From the NCBI RefSeq assembly GCF_027172205.1, contig NC_070607.1:67766831-67830830 (forward strand): a stretch of DNA of 64,000 nt, read 5' to 3'. The DNA is from Podarcis raffonei. Taxonomy: Eukaryota > Chordata > Lepidosauria > Squamata > Lacertidae. Of the stretch, positions 31,635 through 44,500 are shown piece by piece. Position numbers and translations under genes: made by a program. The notes beneath the pieces are model-generated. The model was not told the DNA's origin. It did not search any database and saw only the letters and a program-made list of their open reading frames with translations. Numbering within the stretch: position 1 is the first letter of the stretch; each line of letters starts with the position of its first letter.

Positions 31635-32561
31635 TATAGAAGTATTACAATTATTCTAATGAGTATAACATCATTATGCTTTTCTGTAAATGGATTCAAA
31701 ATTTCCTTATATTTATCCTTATACAATCTACGTCTACAAGCAATCTGTATGTTGTATGTGTAGGAATATCCATCATTCCAAGGGAGCCATGGTATTATCT
31801 TTCTAATGTATGAATATCAGTCAAGGATGCAAAAAGTCCATTTATGTCAACCCACTGTCAAACCACATGTGGTTGGTTTGGAACTTTCATCTGACAGTTT
31901 TTAATTCCCGCCCAAAGTAATATTTATCTTAATACATTCCTCCAAAAATTTATAAGCATCAGACATTGCATAAAACGTATTTTTCAAAGCAGCATTTTCC
32001 TTATTTCACCTGCAGCAGATTGCTGTTATTGTTTCCAGTAACTAGTATTTGACAATAAGTAAGATTGGTGATATAATTTCAATTTTGTAATGCCAAATCT
32101 TCCTTGTTTAATTTGTACTTGCATTTTTAATAACAATAAACTTGGGAGTTGAAGAAGCCCATAGGCATTTCCTTAATAAGGAGTTTATTTTTTAGAACTA
32201 TTTTCTCAGAATATGAACTGGAATTCCTTTCAGAATATAGTTTAATCTGGGAATAATATTCATTTTGAGAACATTCACCCTTCCCCAAAGGGTAAGGGTT
32301 AGTTCCTCCCATCTATTAATATCTAAATAAAACTTTTTGATTATTTTATTAATATTACATAACTGGGTTATGTCATTTGGTATTAAAATACCGATATATT
32401 TAATGGATTTTGAACAAATATGGAATTTCGATTTCTTAAAAGAGTAAGTGAGCACCTTTTCACCTATTGGCATCAATTCTGATTTAAGCCAGTTAATAGA
32501 GTAGCCAGTAAATTTGACCAAAAGTATATTGTTTGCCTCAGCCTTAGTATACTAGTGTGAG

Positions 32562-32854
32562 TGTTAAGTTGTGGGCGAACATATCAGACGACACAGTGAT
32601 TCTTCCAAAGCAGCTCTTTATCTGTAAGCTGGAACAGAACTGAACTGAGGAGCTCAGTCAGCCTGCTTATATAGAGCTCCACTAGAATGCAACAGTAACC
32701 ATTTTCTGTAACTAGCCAATCACTGAACGTCACTTTCGATCCTTCATTTGCATACAAACTATCCAATCACTGAACGTCACTTTTGATCCTTCGTTTGCAT
32801 AACTATCTACAGTATCCCCCTGCTGGCCCAGGGTGAGAACTTCAGTACATAACA
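32562..32854 (-). mobile_element. Solo LTR of an endogenous retrovirus-like element
   Basis: A 293-bp unit bounded on the minus strand by TGTTATG... and ...TTAACA (TG...CA), flanked on both sides by the 5-bp duplication GTGAG (32557-32561 and 32855-32859). The minus strand has a TATA-like CTATATAAGCAGG in the expected mid-LTR place and an internal tandem duplication of about 45 bases. No internal region remains. Inserted in an old L1-like LINE, so younger than it. Family not determined; a fossil. Confidence 0.8.
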
Positions 32855-33079
32855 GTGAGATTTTGTAATAAACAAAAGTACCTATATCATCCCCAAGTAA
32901 AACAAAATTATATTCAACTGAGTTGTGAACTGTTCTGCAAATCTCATTAAATTGTCTAATACCACAGGCCAAATGTTCTAAGCAGATATTAAACAAAAAG
33001 GGGGATAGGAAGCATCCTCATATAGTTCCTCTATATAGGGGAAAGGTTTTGGACATAATGCCATTTGCTTTAACTTGAT

Positions 33080-34047
33080 GTAGGTATATCATATGGTATC
33101 ATGATCCAAGGGAAACCTGATTGGTTCAAAATTGGGAAAGAAGTACGACAAGGCTGTATATTGTCTCCCTGCTTATTTAACTTATATGCAGAATTCATCA
33201 TGCGAAAGGCTGGGCTGGATGAATCCCTAGTCGGAATTAAGATTGCCGGAAGAAATATCAACAACCTCAGATATGCAGATGACACAACATTAATGGCAGA
33301 AAGTGAGGAATTAAAGAACCTTTTATTGAGGGTGAAAGAGGAGAGCGCAAAATATGGTCTGAAGCTCAACATAAAAAAAAAACCAAAGATCATGGCCAGT
33401 GGTCCCATCACCTCCTGGCAAATAGAAGGGGAAGAAATGGAGGCAGTGAGAGATTTTACTTTCTTGGGCTCCATGATCACTGCAGATGGTGACAGCAGCC
33501 ACGAAATTAAAAGACGCCTGTTTCTTGGGAGAAAAGCAGTGACAAACCTAGACAGCATCTTAAAAAGTAGAGACATCACCTTGCCAACAAAGGTCCGTAT
33601 AGTAAAAGCTATGGTTTTCCCAGTAGTTATGTATGGAAGTGAGAGCTGGACCATAAAGAAGGCTGATCGCTGAAGAATTGATGCTTTTGAATTATGGTGC
33701 TGGAGGAGACTCTTGAGAGTCCCATGGACTGCAAGAAGAACAAACCTCTCCATTCTTAAGGAAATCAGCCCTGAGTGCTCACTGGAAGGACAGATCGTGA
33801 AGCTGAGGCTCCAATACTTTGGCCACCTCATGAGAAGAGAAGACTCCCTGGAAAAGACCCTGATGTTGGGAAAGATGGAGGGCATAAGGAGAAGGGGACG
33901 ACAGAGGATGAGATGGTTGGATAGTGTTCTCGAAGCTACCAACATGAGTTTGACCAAACCGCGGGAGGCAGTGGAAGACAGAAGTGCCTGGCGTGCTCTG
34001 GTCCATGGGGTCATGAAGAGTCGGACACGACTAAACAACAACAACAC
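33080..34047 (+). mobile_element. BovB (RTE) LINE with RT C-terminal part
   Basis: The longest BovB copy here. Frame 33101-33673 reads EVRQGCILSPCLFNLYAE, IKIAGRNINNLRYADDTTL (catalytic YADD) and SGSESWTIKKADR-type sequence; after one in-frame stop near 33673 the same frame continues with LRVPWTARRTNLSILKEIS and FGHLMRREDSLEKT to about 34027. Ends GGACACGACTAAACAACAAC. 5' truncated, inserted in an L1-like element. Looks young. Confidence 0.93.
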
Positions 34048-34270
34048 ATATAATGTTTATAAATTTTATCAAAAGTTTTTTCAGCATCTAATGATAACAA
34101 ATTGGTGTCTATTTTTAATTCTATTAAATCTATTACTGGTCTAATATTGTATGATGTTTGCCTAGTTTATTTTATAAATCCTGCCTGATCATTTATTATT
34201 ATAGACAATATCAGCTACATGTACCCTATTTGCCAACATTTTTGTTAAAATCTTTATATCAATGTTGATC

Positions 34271-35199
34271 ATTTACAAAATGAGGAGTTGATCATTTACA
34301 AAATGAGGAGTTAAAGGAAGCTCTCCCATGAGAGGTGTTTATTGTTCAGTTTTGTAGGCAACAAACCTATGCACACATATTTGGGAATAAATGCCATTTT
34401 CTTTCCTCTTGCCACACTATTCATTTGTTATGGATACAAAAATATGCAGCTATGTTTACTACCTGCAGGATCAGGACCAGAGCCAGATCAAGACCATAAG
34501 AGGTCCTGAGCACCAAAAAGCTTATGGTGCCTCTCAAATATAATTCAAAATAAAAACAACACTAAACCATGAAATAAGATTTTATTGGTTACATTTCATC
34601 TTCTTATTTCAGTTATCTGACACTAACATGGCAGGCTAAGGCTGTTTAAATCTCACCAGTTGTAATGTGGAGGGCAGTGAGGAATGAATAAATAGAAGTT
34701 GATTCATTCAACAGATAATTGTTGGTGTGAACTGGAGTTAATAGTACAATTAAGATGAATTTTGCAATTCATTGCTCACTGTTCAGAATGAAAAGATGAA
34801 GTAATGATTGTGCTATAATCATTTCCCCACTGGTCATGGGCCACTGCTTTGGACTTTATTTATTTATTTATTTTCACCTTTGATGCCTGAAATAAAGACT
34901 AGGTAAGTTCAGTGACTACTAAAGCCTCTGAATGATGGGAACTCAGGGCATTGGGTTAAATCTGAACATATTATTTGTTAAAGAACTAATTAGCTGAGTT
35001 TAATTAAGTATGCTTTATTATGAATCTTTTATACCAGAATGAGACACTTAAAATTTGAAATTTTACTCTTGTCAATTATGTCCATCTCATAGTTTCCCCA
35101 GCCTTAGTTAGACTTCAACCTGGAAACAAGGACACCAGGAGAAAGTAGCACAACAGAGCCAACACTTCCAGTTTTAAATATCCCCCCCCAACAGGAAGT
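34271..35199. other. Intergenic DNA before the LRIF1 promoter
   Basis: AT-rich, with a TTTATTTATTTATT run near 34856. Nothing recognised. Confidence 0.4.
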
Positions 35200-35520
35200 G
35201 CTAGCTGCAACCCGGAAGTCATTCTGGCGACTTCCCGGAAGCTGTAAACTGACACGCTCGGGCAAAAAAGCCTACTTCCGGTGGCGCGTGCAAAGGAAGC
35301 AAGAAGGAACGTGGCGGAAGTTGATAGGGAAGAAAGCACCTGCTAGTGGTGCCTAGCAATAAGCGCACCGGAGACGGATCCAGTAGCTTCGACGGAAGCT
35401 CCCCGAAGCCGGAAGTACGTCACAAGGTTGGGCTCAGACTAATAAGCTAGCGGCGGGGGTAGGGGGAAGTTGACAACGGGGAAGCGACTGAGGCACTTAG
35501 GCTGCGTTTTCCTCGTCGTT
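35200..35520 (+). promoter_or_regulatory. GC-rich LRIF1 promoter and 5' UTR
   Basis: CpG-rich DNA just before the LRIF1 ATG, with several CGGAAG/CTTCCG motifs (for example near 35213, 35234, 35276 and 35315) of the type bound by ETS factors in housekeeping promoters. There is no obvious TATA box. The GC-rich block continues through exon 1 into about 35.95 kb. Promoter role is inferred from position and composition. Confidence 0.6.
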
Positions 35521-38500
35521 ATGTCCCGACTGCCTCAGGAGGCAGCTCAGAGCCAGGACAGGAAGGGCGAGGGGCACGAGGGGTCCGGAGCTTCCGCCGC
35601 CTCGCCCTGGTGAGTAGCGGGCTTCGCAGCTCCCTCAGGTCTGCCTTATTTTGGGGGGCGGGCGGCGGGTTAGAGCGCTTGGAAGTATCGGATTCCGGAG
35701 CCTTTCGGCGGGGGAGGGGATGCCCTTGGCGGAGACGTGAAACTGAAGGGGGAAACAAAGCCTTTGTTTCCGCGACGTCGTTGTCTGGCCCTCGCGCTGT
35801 AACTACCACAGCGCCGCGTAGCGTTGGGTTCTGGCACTGCGCGCTCTTGGATGCCCCCTGCGGGCTTCTTGAGCTTAAAACAGCTGAAACAGGAAACCCG
35901 CCGCTCTTCCGCTTGCCTCGGTGAAAGCGCGACCAGCCTTTGTGGGTGGTTTCCCCCAGGTAAGAGTTACGGGGAAGGTTCTTGTCCTTTGCCACCAAAC
36001 ACACACACGCACACAGACACAGAATGCGTGTAAGGCAGTAACAAGGCATCACAGGCTGTCAACCAAAATAGTGCCCTGCCCCAGCTCTGCTCCTAGTGGT
36101 TAAGCAAAATAATAATGGATAAAAAAATTATATGGACTTCAGTGGTGTCATAAAACAGGAGACTAGCCTCTGAAACTGGTTTCATTACCTTGCTCTGATT
36201 TCTTGTTTTGTTACACTGTTTCTATACCGCTTAATAGATACAACGTACTGTATTTCTAAGCAGTATACACAAGAAGACTGAAATAACATTTTTAAAAAAA
36301 AAACAAACAAACTATACTTAATTACAAAAATACAGTTGACATATAACTGGTAGCATATCCACTGAGTCCTCTGATCAGGAGGTGCTGTTGCTGGATGCCA
36401 GATCAGTCCATAATAAAACCATAATAAAACAATTTGATTGAGGATGAGCGGGCTCATCTGGCTTGCATTACCAAGACTTGGGTGAGTGAGTTGTGTGGAC
36501 TGGACCTTACCCAGCTCTGTCCACCTGGATTTTCAGTACTGCTCCAAGCAGACCAAGTAGGGGGTCAAGGTGGGGGAGTTACCCTTGTCTATAAGGACAC
36601 CATCTCCTTGACCAGGGATGGCCAAGGAGATGGTTGGTGTTGGGATAGACAGATTGGGGGTGCTGTTAGGCTACTGACTGCCCTGTTGCCCAGCAGTATC
36701 CCTGGTAGGCTGGCTAAGGTTAGTCTCTGGGATATTGTTGGAAGACCCTAAAATGATAATTCATGGTGACCTCAGTATCCACACGGAGGATGCTGTCAGG
36801 CAAGCTCAATAGTTCATGGCCTCTATTACAACCATGAGTCTCTCTTAGATGGTTATCAGTCCAACACACCAGGCAGGGCACACCTTTGATGTGATCTTTA
36901 TCCAAGTGATATGAGGGATGGACTGAAGATAGAGTGTATGCAATACACTCCGCTGTCATGGTCAAACCATTATATGGTTAAGTTTGGACTGGCAATGGCA
37001 ATTCCCTGCCCTCCATAAGGGTCGTGGGCCCATTTGAATACCCCACCCTTGGAGACTGATGGAACTGGATGTGTTCTGGAGTGCTCTGGGAGATTTTCCA
37101 GTGGAGAAAGCTGGTGACCCTATTGAAGCCCTGGTTTCGCTATGGAATGGTGAGATGAAATGGTTGACACAGTGGCTAATTTTGCAGCTCGTATTGTGTC
37201 CTCTACTAACTGCCCAGCTCACACAGTCTAGAGGTGACTAACTCTCTGGGGAAGGGACCTCTGGAACCCTTTGAAGTGAAAGTCGGTAAACTTTGGTGTG
37301 ATATTGACTCTTCACTTGCTGCAGCTCTGGTTGTAGTACCCAGTGTTGCTATTGAGGATGTTTTGGGGGATCAGTGTCACCTTATGCAATCAGTTGATGT
37401 GGACAAGATGCTGGGGGCAGTGCCTCTGACCATGTGCCACCACAACTCCTGTCCCTCCTGGTTTATCAAATCTACCAGAGGGAGATAACTAGTTGGGATC
37501 AGAGTGTGGTTAATGCTTTGCTATGTGAGGGGATGGTTCTTTCTGCTTTGAAAGAGGCAGTGGTGTGAGTCACTCATGTGACCACTCCTAACAAAACCAG
37601 CTCTGGGCCCTTCCTTTCAGTGTTAGAAACTGGGATAGAAAAGCTAGGAGCCAAATGGCTTCTGGGACCTGGGTTATAGGCGCCAAAACAGAATGTCTAG
37701 TTGTCACGGAGTGGGTGGGTTGGCAATACTTTTTATTCATTATTTTGAGAAGCATTAATTAATACGCAAGTCACATAAGTGACAACATTTTTAGCAGAAA
37801 ATGTGAACACATGTTTAATTTAGTGTTTACAATAAAAATACCATACTTCCGTTTTCAAAACACTCTATACTCTTTATTGTTAAACTCCTTAACTTATTAT
37901 CTATTCTTAACATTTACTTTGAGGCTTCAAAGCATAAACATTTCAGTAATCCTTGAGTGTCAGCCAGGCGCAAAAAATGGCACCCAGACTTTTTGAGGTG
38001 CTCGCAAATGGAGAACCTTTAGGCGCAAAATGTGCCTGGCGCCCTGCTAATTTCAAACCCTGAACTTCCTTTAGATTGGAACAGCTATCAGCCAATTGCC
38101 AATTCCTGTTTTGGGGGGAAGGTGCAGATCTGCACTGTTTGCCCATTTGCTACTGGGTAAAGTTCAAGGTGTTACTGTTAGTATATAAAGTATATAAAGT
38201 TACTGTTAGTATATAAAGTTCTTAACAACTTGAGACCAATTTGCCTATGAGATCGCCTTGCCCTACATGTGTTTACTTGACCACTTGGATCGGTGGAATT
38301 GGTACTGCTACAGGTGACAAATAATACCCGTTTCACATTTTTAAGGACTCCTTGGTGTGGCAGCGCCTACATTTTTGAACTCCCTGCCTACTGAGATCAA
38401 GCATGTGCCTTCACTATGCTATTTTCAGTGCCTGCTAAAAACATTCCTGTTTTGACACACTTACTCAGATGCTTAGAAAGCTGAAGTAATTTTAATTTGT

Positions 38501-41500
38501 TTTAGTATGTTAACTTACATTTTAAAATAGCATTGTAATTTGTTCTTGATTTGTGTTATCATTTGTAATCTGCTTTGAGGTTGTTTTTAATCAAGTGGCG
38601 TATAGATTGTATTAAATAAATAAACAAACATTAGCCACCCCTCTACTCACACTTCTTTCTCCACAGTTCTGCCCCTTTCTCCTCCAGCTGCTTTATTGCA
38701 CCATAGAGAGGGCTTGCTTTTATGGAGAGGCACCAAGGGAGATGGCATTTCCTCGGCTGCCCACAGTTGTGCCCCATTAAGCAGTCAGCTGCACTCTCCA
38801 CACACAGCTTCAGGTGCAGAAGGTTTGGTGAGTTTCCCAGAGTCCCAAGGATGGAAAAAGGACACCCCACCGCCCCAGTTTTCTCTTCAGCCTCTTCCCC
38901 TTCTCCAGCTGCTTTCATTCCATTCTCTTGCTCTAGTAGTGCCTTGAAGGTAACGGGCTTCTCAAGTGTGCAAGAACATTTTTTTAAATAATGACCTCCC
39001 AGTGTGTTTCAAGACGAGTTGTTCCTTAGGAGCACTTTTGAACAACTAGTTTGAACTTGTTATCTACACACTGTTGCAATTGACTGTTCAAGAGTGTCCC
39101 TGAGAATATATTGGATCCATAAATAGATCTTGAACACTTGGAGGCGGTCTTCCTTCTTTTTCCTGCAATTGGTACCTTCCCATTTTTCTTTTCTGCCTCA
39201 AAAATGAATGGCAAACTGAATGAGGCAGGTGAGCATCTTTCTTTGGAAAGGGGAGCCCTTCCTTTCTACACCTTTTATTACAGTGTGCTTTCCCCTGTTG
39301 CTTCAGTATTGTAGATTGAATGAGTGAATCTGTTAGGCTTGGTGTCTTTTTCTCGACAGAAATTTATGTGCCTTCAGCAAGGGCACTGAAGGCAGAAATT
39401 ATCCCATCTCTAGTAAGGAGCACCTTTTAATTTTTTTACCTGGCATGTAGCTGTATAAAGGCTTCCATTGGAAAAAAATCTGATGACCTTCAACAGCTAA
39501 TTAGAGAGAAAGTGGTTCTCCTAGTGATCAGTGATGAAGCATGCCATGTTGTTATGACTATAAGCTAACAAATAACACAAATTACACTGGTTTTGCCTTC
39601 CAAATTAGCCAAGATGCTTTTCAGTTGGCTTTTCAGATAAGCCTCTGATATGTTCAGTGTAGATGTACCATTCACAGTACATAGTTTAATGTGAAATAAT
39701 AGTGTATGAGTGATAGTTATTTACGTGACATTTTCCCCTTCAAGTGTTACAGGTCATATATACAAAGTAGTTCACACTACTGGTCTGGATGGAAAAAACC
39801 TTCTGGAATTGCTTCCACTTTCTAAACGTATAGGAAACATTGTGTCGTTGGTTCAGCCACCAGTCATATCTGATGCTAAAGGGGAAGACTCCATGTCTGG
39901 TCATAGTCATCTTAAGGACCTGTTTATAACTCCGTCTTCATTTGTTAAAGCTCCTGAACTTAATACAGCTACTCCTGGAAAATTAATTTTACCAAAGCCA
40001 TTGGAAGAAATGGAAAATATGGAAGTAGCTCCTCTTGCAAAAGAGAACCCAACTACGCCATCAACTTCTACCATTCACAGCAGTTATCATTCAGCTGATA
40101 ATTCCTGGGAAAAGGATGCTACTCTAGTTTCCCCACACAAGAGCAGTGCGGAATATGTACCTGTGAATAAAAAACTCCCAGTTACTGTGAAGAGTCCTGT
40201 AGTGCCCTCTGGACATCACCTCCAAATACCAGCGCACGCAGAAGTAAAATCTGTCCCAGCTTCTTTTTTGCCTCCAACAATTCAACAGAAGATACTGGCC
40301 ACAGCAGCCTCAAATGCCTTTAGAACATGTGAAGTTACAAACGCATCAACTGTTATATATGTGTCGCCAGTAAATACAGTGAAAACACATTCAAAACCAT
40401 TGCCAAATTTATGTCCACAGCCTGTCGGGGAAGTATCAAAATCTTTGGTGCTGACAATGGCACAAACAGCAGCCAGTAGTTCTGCCCTGGTAACGTCTGA
40501 TAGCCTGGGAAACCAGTCATCTCCTATGAAGTGGGTTGTTGAAGAAAACCCACAGTCAGCATCCTGCCTTGTTCCTGTAAAGTCGTCAAACAGCGTGGCA
40601 TCAAATATCTTAAAAACATTGGTTAATCCTGAAGATGGAATAAACAACCCTGCCAGTATTCTGCCTACTTGTTCGAACAACCTGAATGAAAGCCAAGCAC
40701 AAATGCCCTCGATTAATGATAATGCTCTGGTGATGTTCAATGGGAAGGTGTATTTACTGACTAAGAAAGAGTCCACTGTGACATCAGCAAGCAAATGTGG
40801 CAGCCAAGTATCACTCGGTGCTGAAACACATTTCAGAAAAAATGCATTACCGTTCATTAATTCAGCTGCAGATAGTACAATAACCAACCAAGTTGTCAAT
40901 TTAGTATTGTCGAAGAACAAAGGAATTGCCCCTTATGCAAAGGATCCAAAATCCAGTGAGAATATGAGACTTTTCCCACAGTCTGAACTAAAGGATTTTA
41001 AAGTTACGTCTCCATCTCTCACACCACCACCACATGGGAATCTGCAAGTAAGCAGCATCAGCCAACCTGAGGCAGTGTCCACACCAGAAAACGTCCTAGC
41101 TGGAGGAAATATTGCTAAAATATCAATCACAAAAGAAAGGATAAAGCATTGCTTACAGAAAATTATTCCTCCAAAAGTACCTGCTGCTGCTTTAAAGCCA
41201 TCTACAAGGCATGGTACTTCTGAAGACCAAGATCAAAAGGTAACTTTCTCGCTAAATTGTACCAATGGTACAATTGTCTATGATTTGAAGTGTCAGTTGC
41301 CTTAAATGAGTACTGTTGCATAATTATTTTGATAGGGAGGATTTTAATAGGCTATCTGACAAGTGAGAGTAAAAAAAAATGAAACTGGTTTTCATTGCCT
41401 GCTGCCTCAAGTCTTTCACTGAAAAGAAATAAAATCTGAACCATCAGCTGTTGTAAGGTTCTGTGTTTCTCCAGCAAAAAATACTTTGTTGATGTTTTTA

Positions 41501-44500
41501 AGCAGAGGCTTGACAACCATATGTCAGGAGTGCTCTGATGGTGTTTCCTGCTTGGCAGGGGGTTGGACTCGATGGCCCTTGTGGTCTCTTCCAACTCTAT
41601 GATTCTGTGATGTCTATAGTATTAAGATACAGAGGCACTGAAAGAGAGCTACCATGCAAGCTACCAAGCTGTTGGGGCTAGGTGTACTGCTTGCCCTGGG
41701 CAATTTTGATATTTAATCCAAAGGGGCAATGTTCTGACAGTTCGGAAGGGGTCCTGTTTGTTTACTTGGGGCAGTATTGAACTAAATAATTGTGCAAACA
41801 CAAGGATTACGATAGTGTACCAGGACTTCCAGCCCTCTCCTCCTAGTATGTGTACCCTGCACTGTCCCCAGATCTGTTCTGGAAGGTTGTGAAAACCACT
41901 AAAATATATTTAAGAGGGGGAGCGCATTCTGTTACATTCAATACAGCCCCATAGCTATTTATTATTTATACATATATATGTGGAAGGCAATTCACAAATA
42001 CGCCCCAAAGCGATTTACAGTCATTTTTTTTAACATAATTTTGAAAAGCACACAAAACAATACAGATTTCAAAACGAACACCTAAAGAAGAGACCTTTCC
42101 ATCTAGCTGGAAAACCTTGTCAAAACAAAAATGTCTTCATTTGTTTCAAAAAAGTACAGATGCACTGGAGAAGGAAGCTAAAAAGAAGTTAGTTTTCCTT
42201 AAGCTACAAACCAGCATTCACAAATAGCAAGTGTCCAAGGCTATCCAATTCTAGGGCTATCACTTAAAGCAGGGCTGGGGAACCTGTGGCCCTTCAGATG
42301 TTGGACTGCCATCATTCCCTGATGACTTGGCCATGCTGGCTGGGTCTGTTATGAGTTGGAGTCCAACACCACCAACAGAGTATCATGGATTGTCTGTCCA
42401 CTGGATTATGGCTAATGGATTAAGCTTCAGTATATGTTCCTTTGTAACCTTTTTTCGGCCACAGACAATCTTCCAGGGGCCATATACCAGTGGCGGGCAG
42501 GTTCAGAGGTAAACTGAGTGGATCCAGAAGCAAAATGGGTTCAGTAACAGTTGTTACAGTAGTTACAGTCTCACCATATAAAAGCCAGAGGTTTCTACAT
42601 GCAAACATTTCTCCATCCAGGTGAGCAGTAGGCATTATCATTGCTCAGTTACATGTTCCTGCCAGACAAAACCACTCATGAAGGCTATGGAACAGGGCTA
42701 GTAAAGGGTCTGGCTTGAAGAGGAGCATGACTTGGGAGAGTCCAGAGTGCTGAATTGAGAGTCCTGGAGCCCCCCGAAAATTAAAGCTTTGTGTACAATA
42801 CCCTTAATCATTGTGATGTTCTGGCAAGCTTATATGATGAACGTTTATTATTTCAGATGGAGAGGATACTTGCAGGAGTGGCTGCTCAGATCAGACAAAG
42901 GAAACAGAGAAAACTCTGTCATGAGTTGAGAAAAAAATTTGGCCTGCATAGAGAAGAGAGAGTATATCTGCAGAGAATTCCTTTATCAGTTGTTCTCAGA
43001 AAATCAGAAGTGACTGTGTGTTCCAACAATGTACAGATGAGTGACTCTTGCAAATTGCCACCGGAAGTACCTATTAAACCTGGACCTGAGGAAGAGGAAG
43101 AGGAAGAGGTATCCGAAATGTTTATGTGTCTCACTATACCATTTTGTTGTTTGAATTATTTTCATATTCATCAGTATTGTTACTCAGTCATTGAAGCTTC
43201 ATGCAATGATTGGCTGAGCTATTGTTATGTCGCAGTGTTTTCAAAATATTCTAACTGCTGAGCAAGCAGACCAACTTCTGCTTGGTTTGGAATAAACTAA
43301 TAGGTATAGAATGAGCCATGTGGACACGTAGTAAAGCAGAGAAAAATGAATGGAGAAGGGAGAATGAGTATGCTGTGTACAAAAAGAAAAAGAGAATCCC
43401 GAGAGGATGGGTGGAGTAAATTGGGCGAGGGAAAACGAGTCCAAGAAAGGTAGAGAAAATGAGAAAAAGGTATTGTGAAAAATCTTCATGGGGCCCTAGC
43501 ACTCAAAAGTAATTTCTATGATTATGTTAACTTGGGAAATATTTTGACATATATTTAAAAGTGACAGCTGGTGCAAAATGCAGCAGCTAGGTTGTTGATT
43601 GTGGCACTCCATCAACACCATAGAAAATATTGGTTGAGGGAGCTGCACAGGCTGTCAATATGCTAATAAGCGCGGTTCAAGGTTTTGTTGTTAGCATTTA
43701 AAGCCTTAAACAATTTGGGACCAGGGTATCTAAGGGACCACCTTGCCCCAGAAATGTGCTTTTTTACAGGCGGCGACAATTTTGTGCAGGGTGTTCTGTT
43801 CACAGCCCCCACATGCATCAGCGGAGCACATATAAGCGCTCCCTACCCCACCAGGTACATAAGGACCCGCATGTCGGCGATCACACATCAGCAGGACATG
43901 CCTAAAATGGTCATTACCTATACTAGAAACTGGACTTTTAGTGTTTTGGTTTAAACCTTCTAGAATCAGTTACTAGCTGAAATTAGACAGCTTAGTGTCA
44001 CGATGTTTAGTCGCCTACTTAAATCATTTTTAAGAAGCCTTTCTCTGAAGTCACTGGTTGAACAATAGTGTATCTGAATAAATAGCTTTATTTTTAAATT
44101 TTTGGAAATATTTTAGAAGAAATGGCTTTAATGTTTTAGAATTTGTAGAGATTTATTATTTTCTGGAATGATTTGGTTTTAGAACTCATGTTTTATTCTG
44201 CACGCTACTTGGATGCCTTTATGCTATGAAGTAGTTTATGAATTTGTTAATAAAATTAACAAAAGTTGGTACACGTTCAGTAGATTTTAGGAATATAGGT
44301 CAGAATTTTAGGAAAATCTAGCCCAGTATTGTCCAGGGATTGGTTGGGACTTTATGCGTGCTCTACTGCTGAGCTGCAGTCCCTCCTGAGCTTTGGAAGT
44401 GAGTGGCAGTAAGTGGGGGGGGGGGGAAATAACATTAAAGAATTTTAGTATTATTAAAAAAAAACATGATTTGTGAGTAGGGCATATTCCACGATGCTAG

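Larger units (their letters stand above)
31220..34270 (-). mobile_element. Old L1-like LINE, interrupted by three other elements
   Basis: On the minus strand, 32521-32198 reads SINWLKSELMPIGEKVL, then KYIGILIPNDITQLC and LWGRVNVLKMNIIPRLNYI, matching the region after the RT domain of L1 ORF2. Pieces at 32860-33080 and 34050-34270 appear to continue the same element. A Tigger-like element (31383-31634), a solo LTR (32562-32854) and a BovB (about 33080-34047) are inserted. A 24-base direct duplication occurs at 34265-34312. Confidence 0.65.

Noticed and set aside
40282-40920. 212-codon minus-strand frame
   Set aside because: Antisense shadow of LRIF1 exon 2, which has clear homology on the plus strand.
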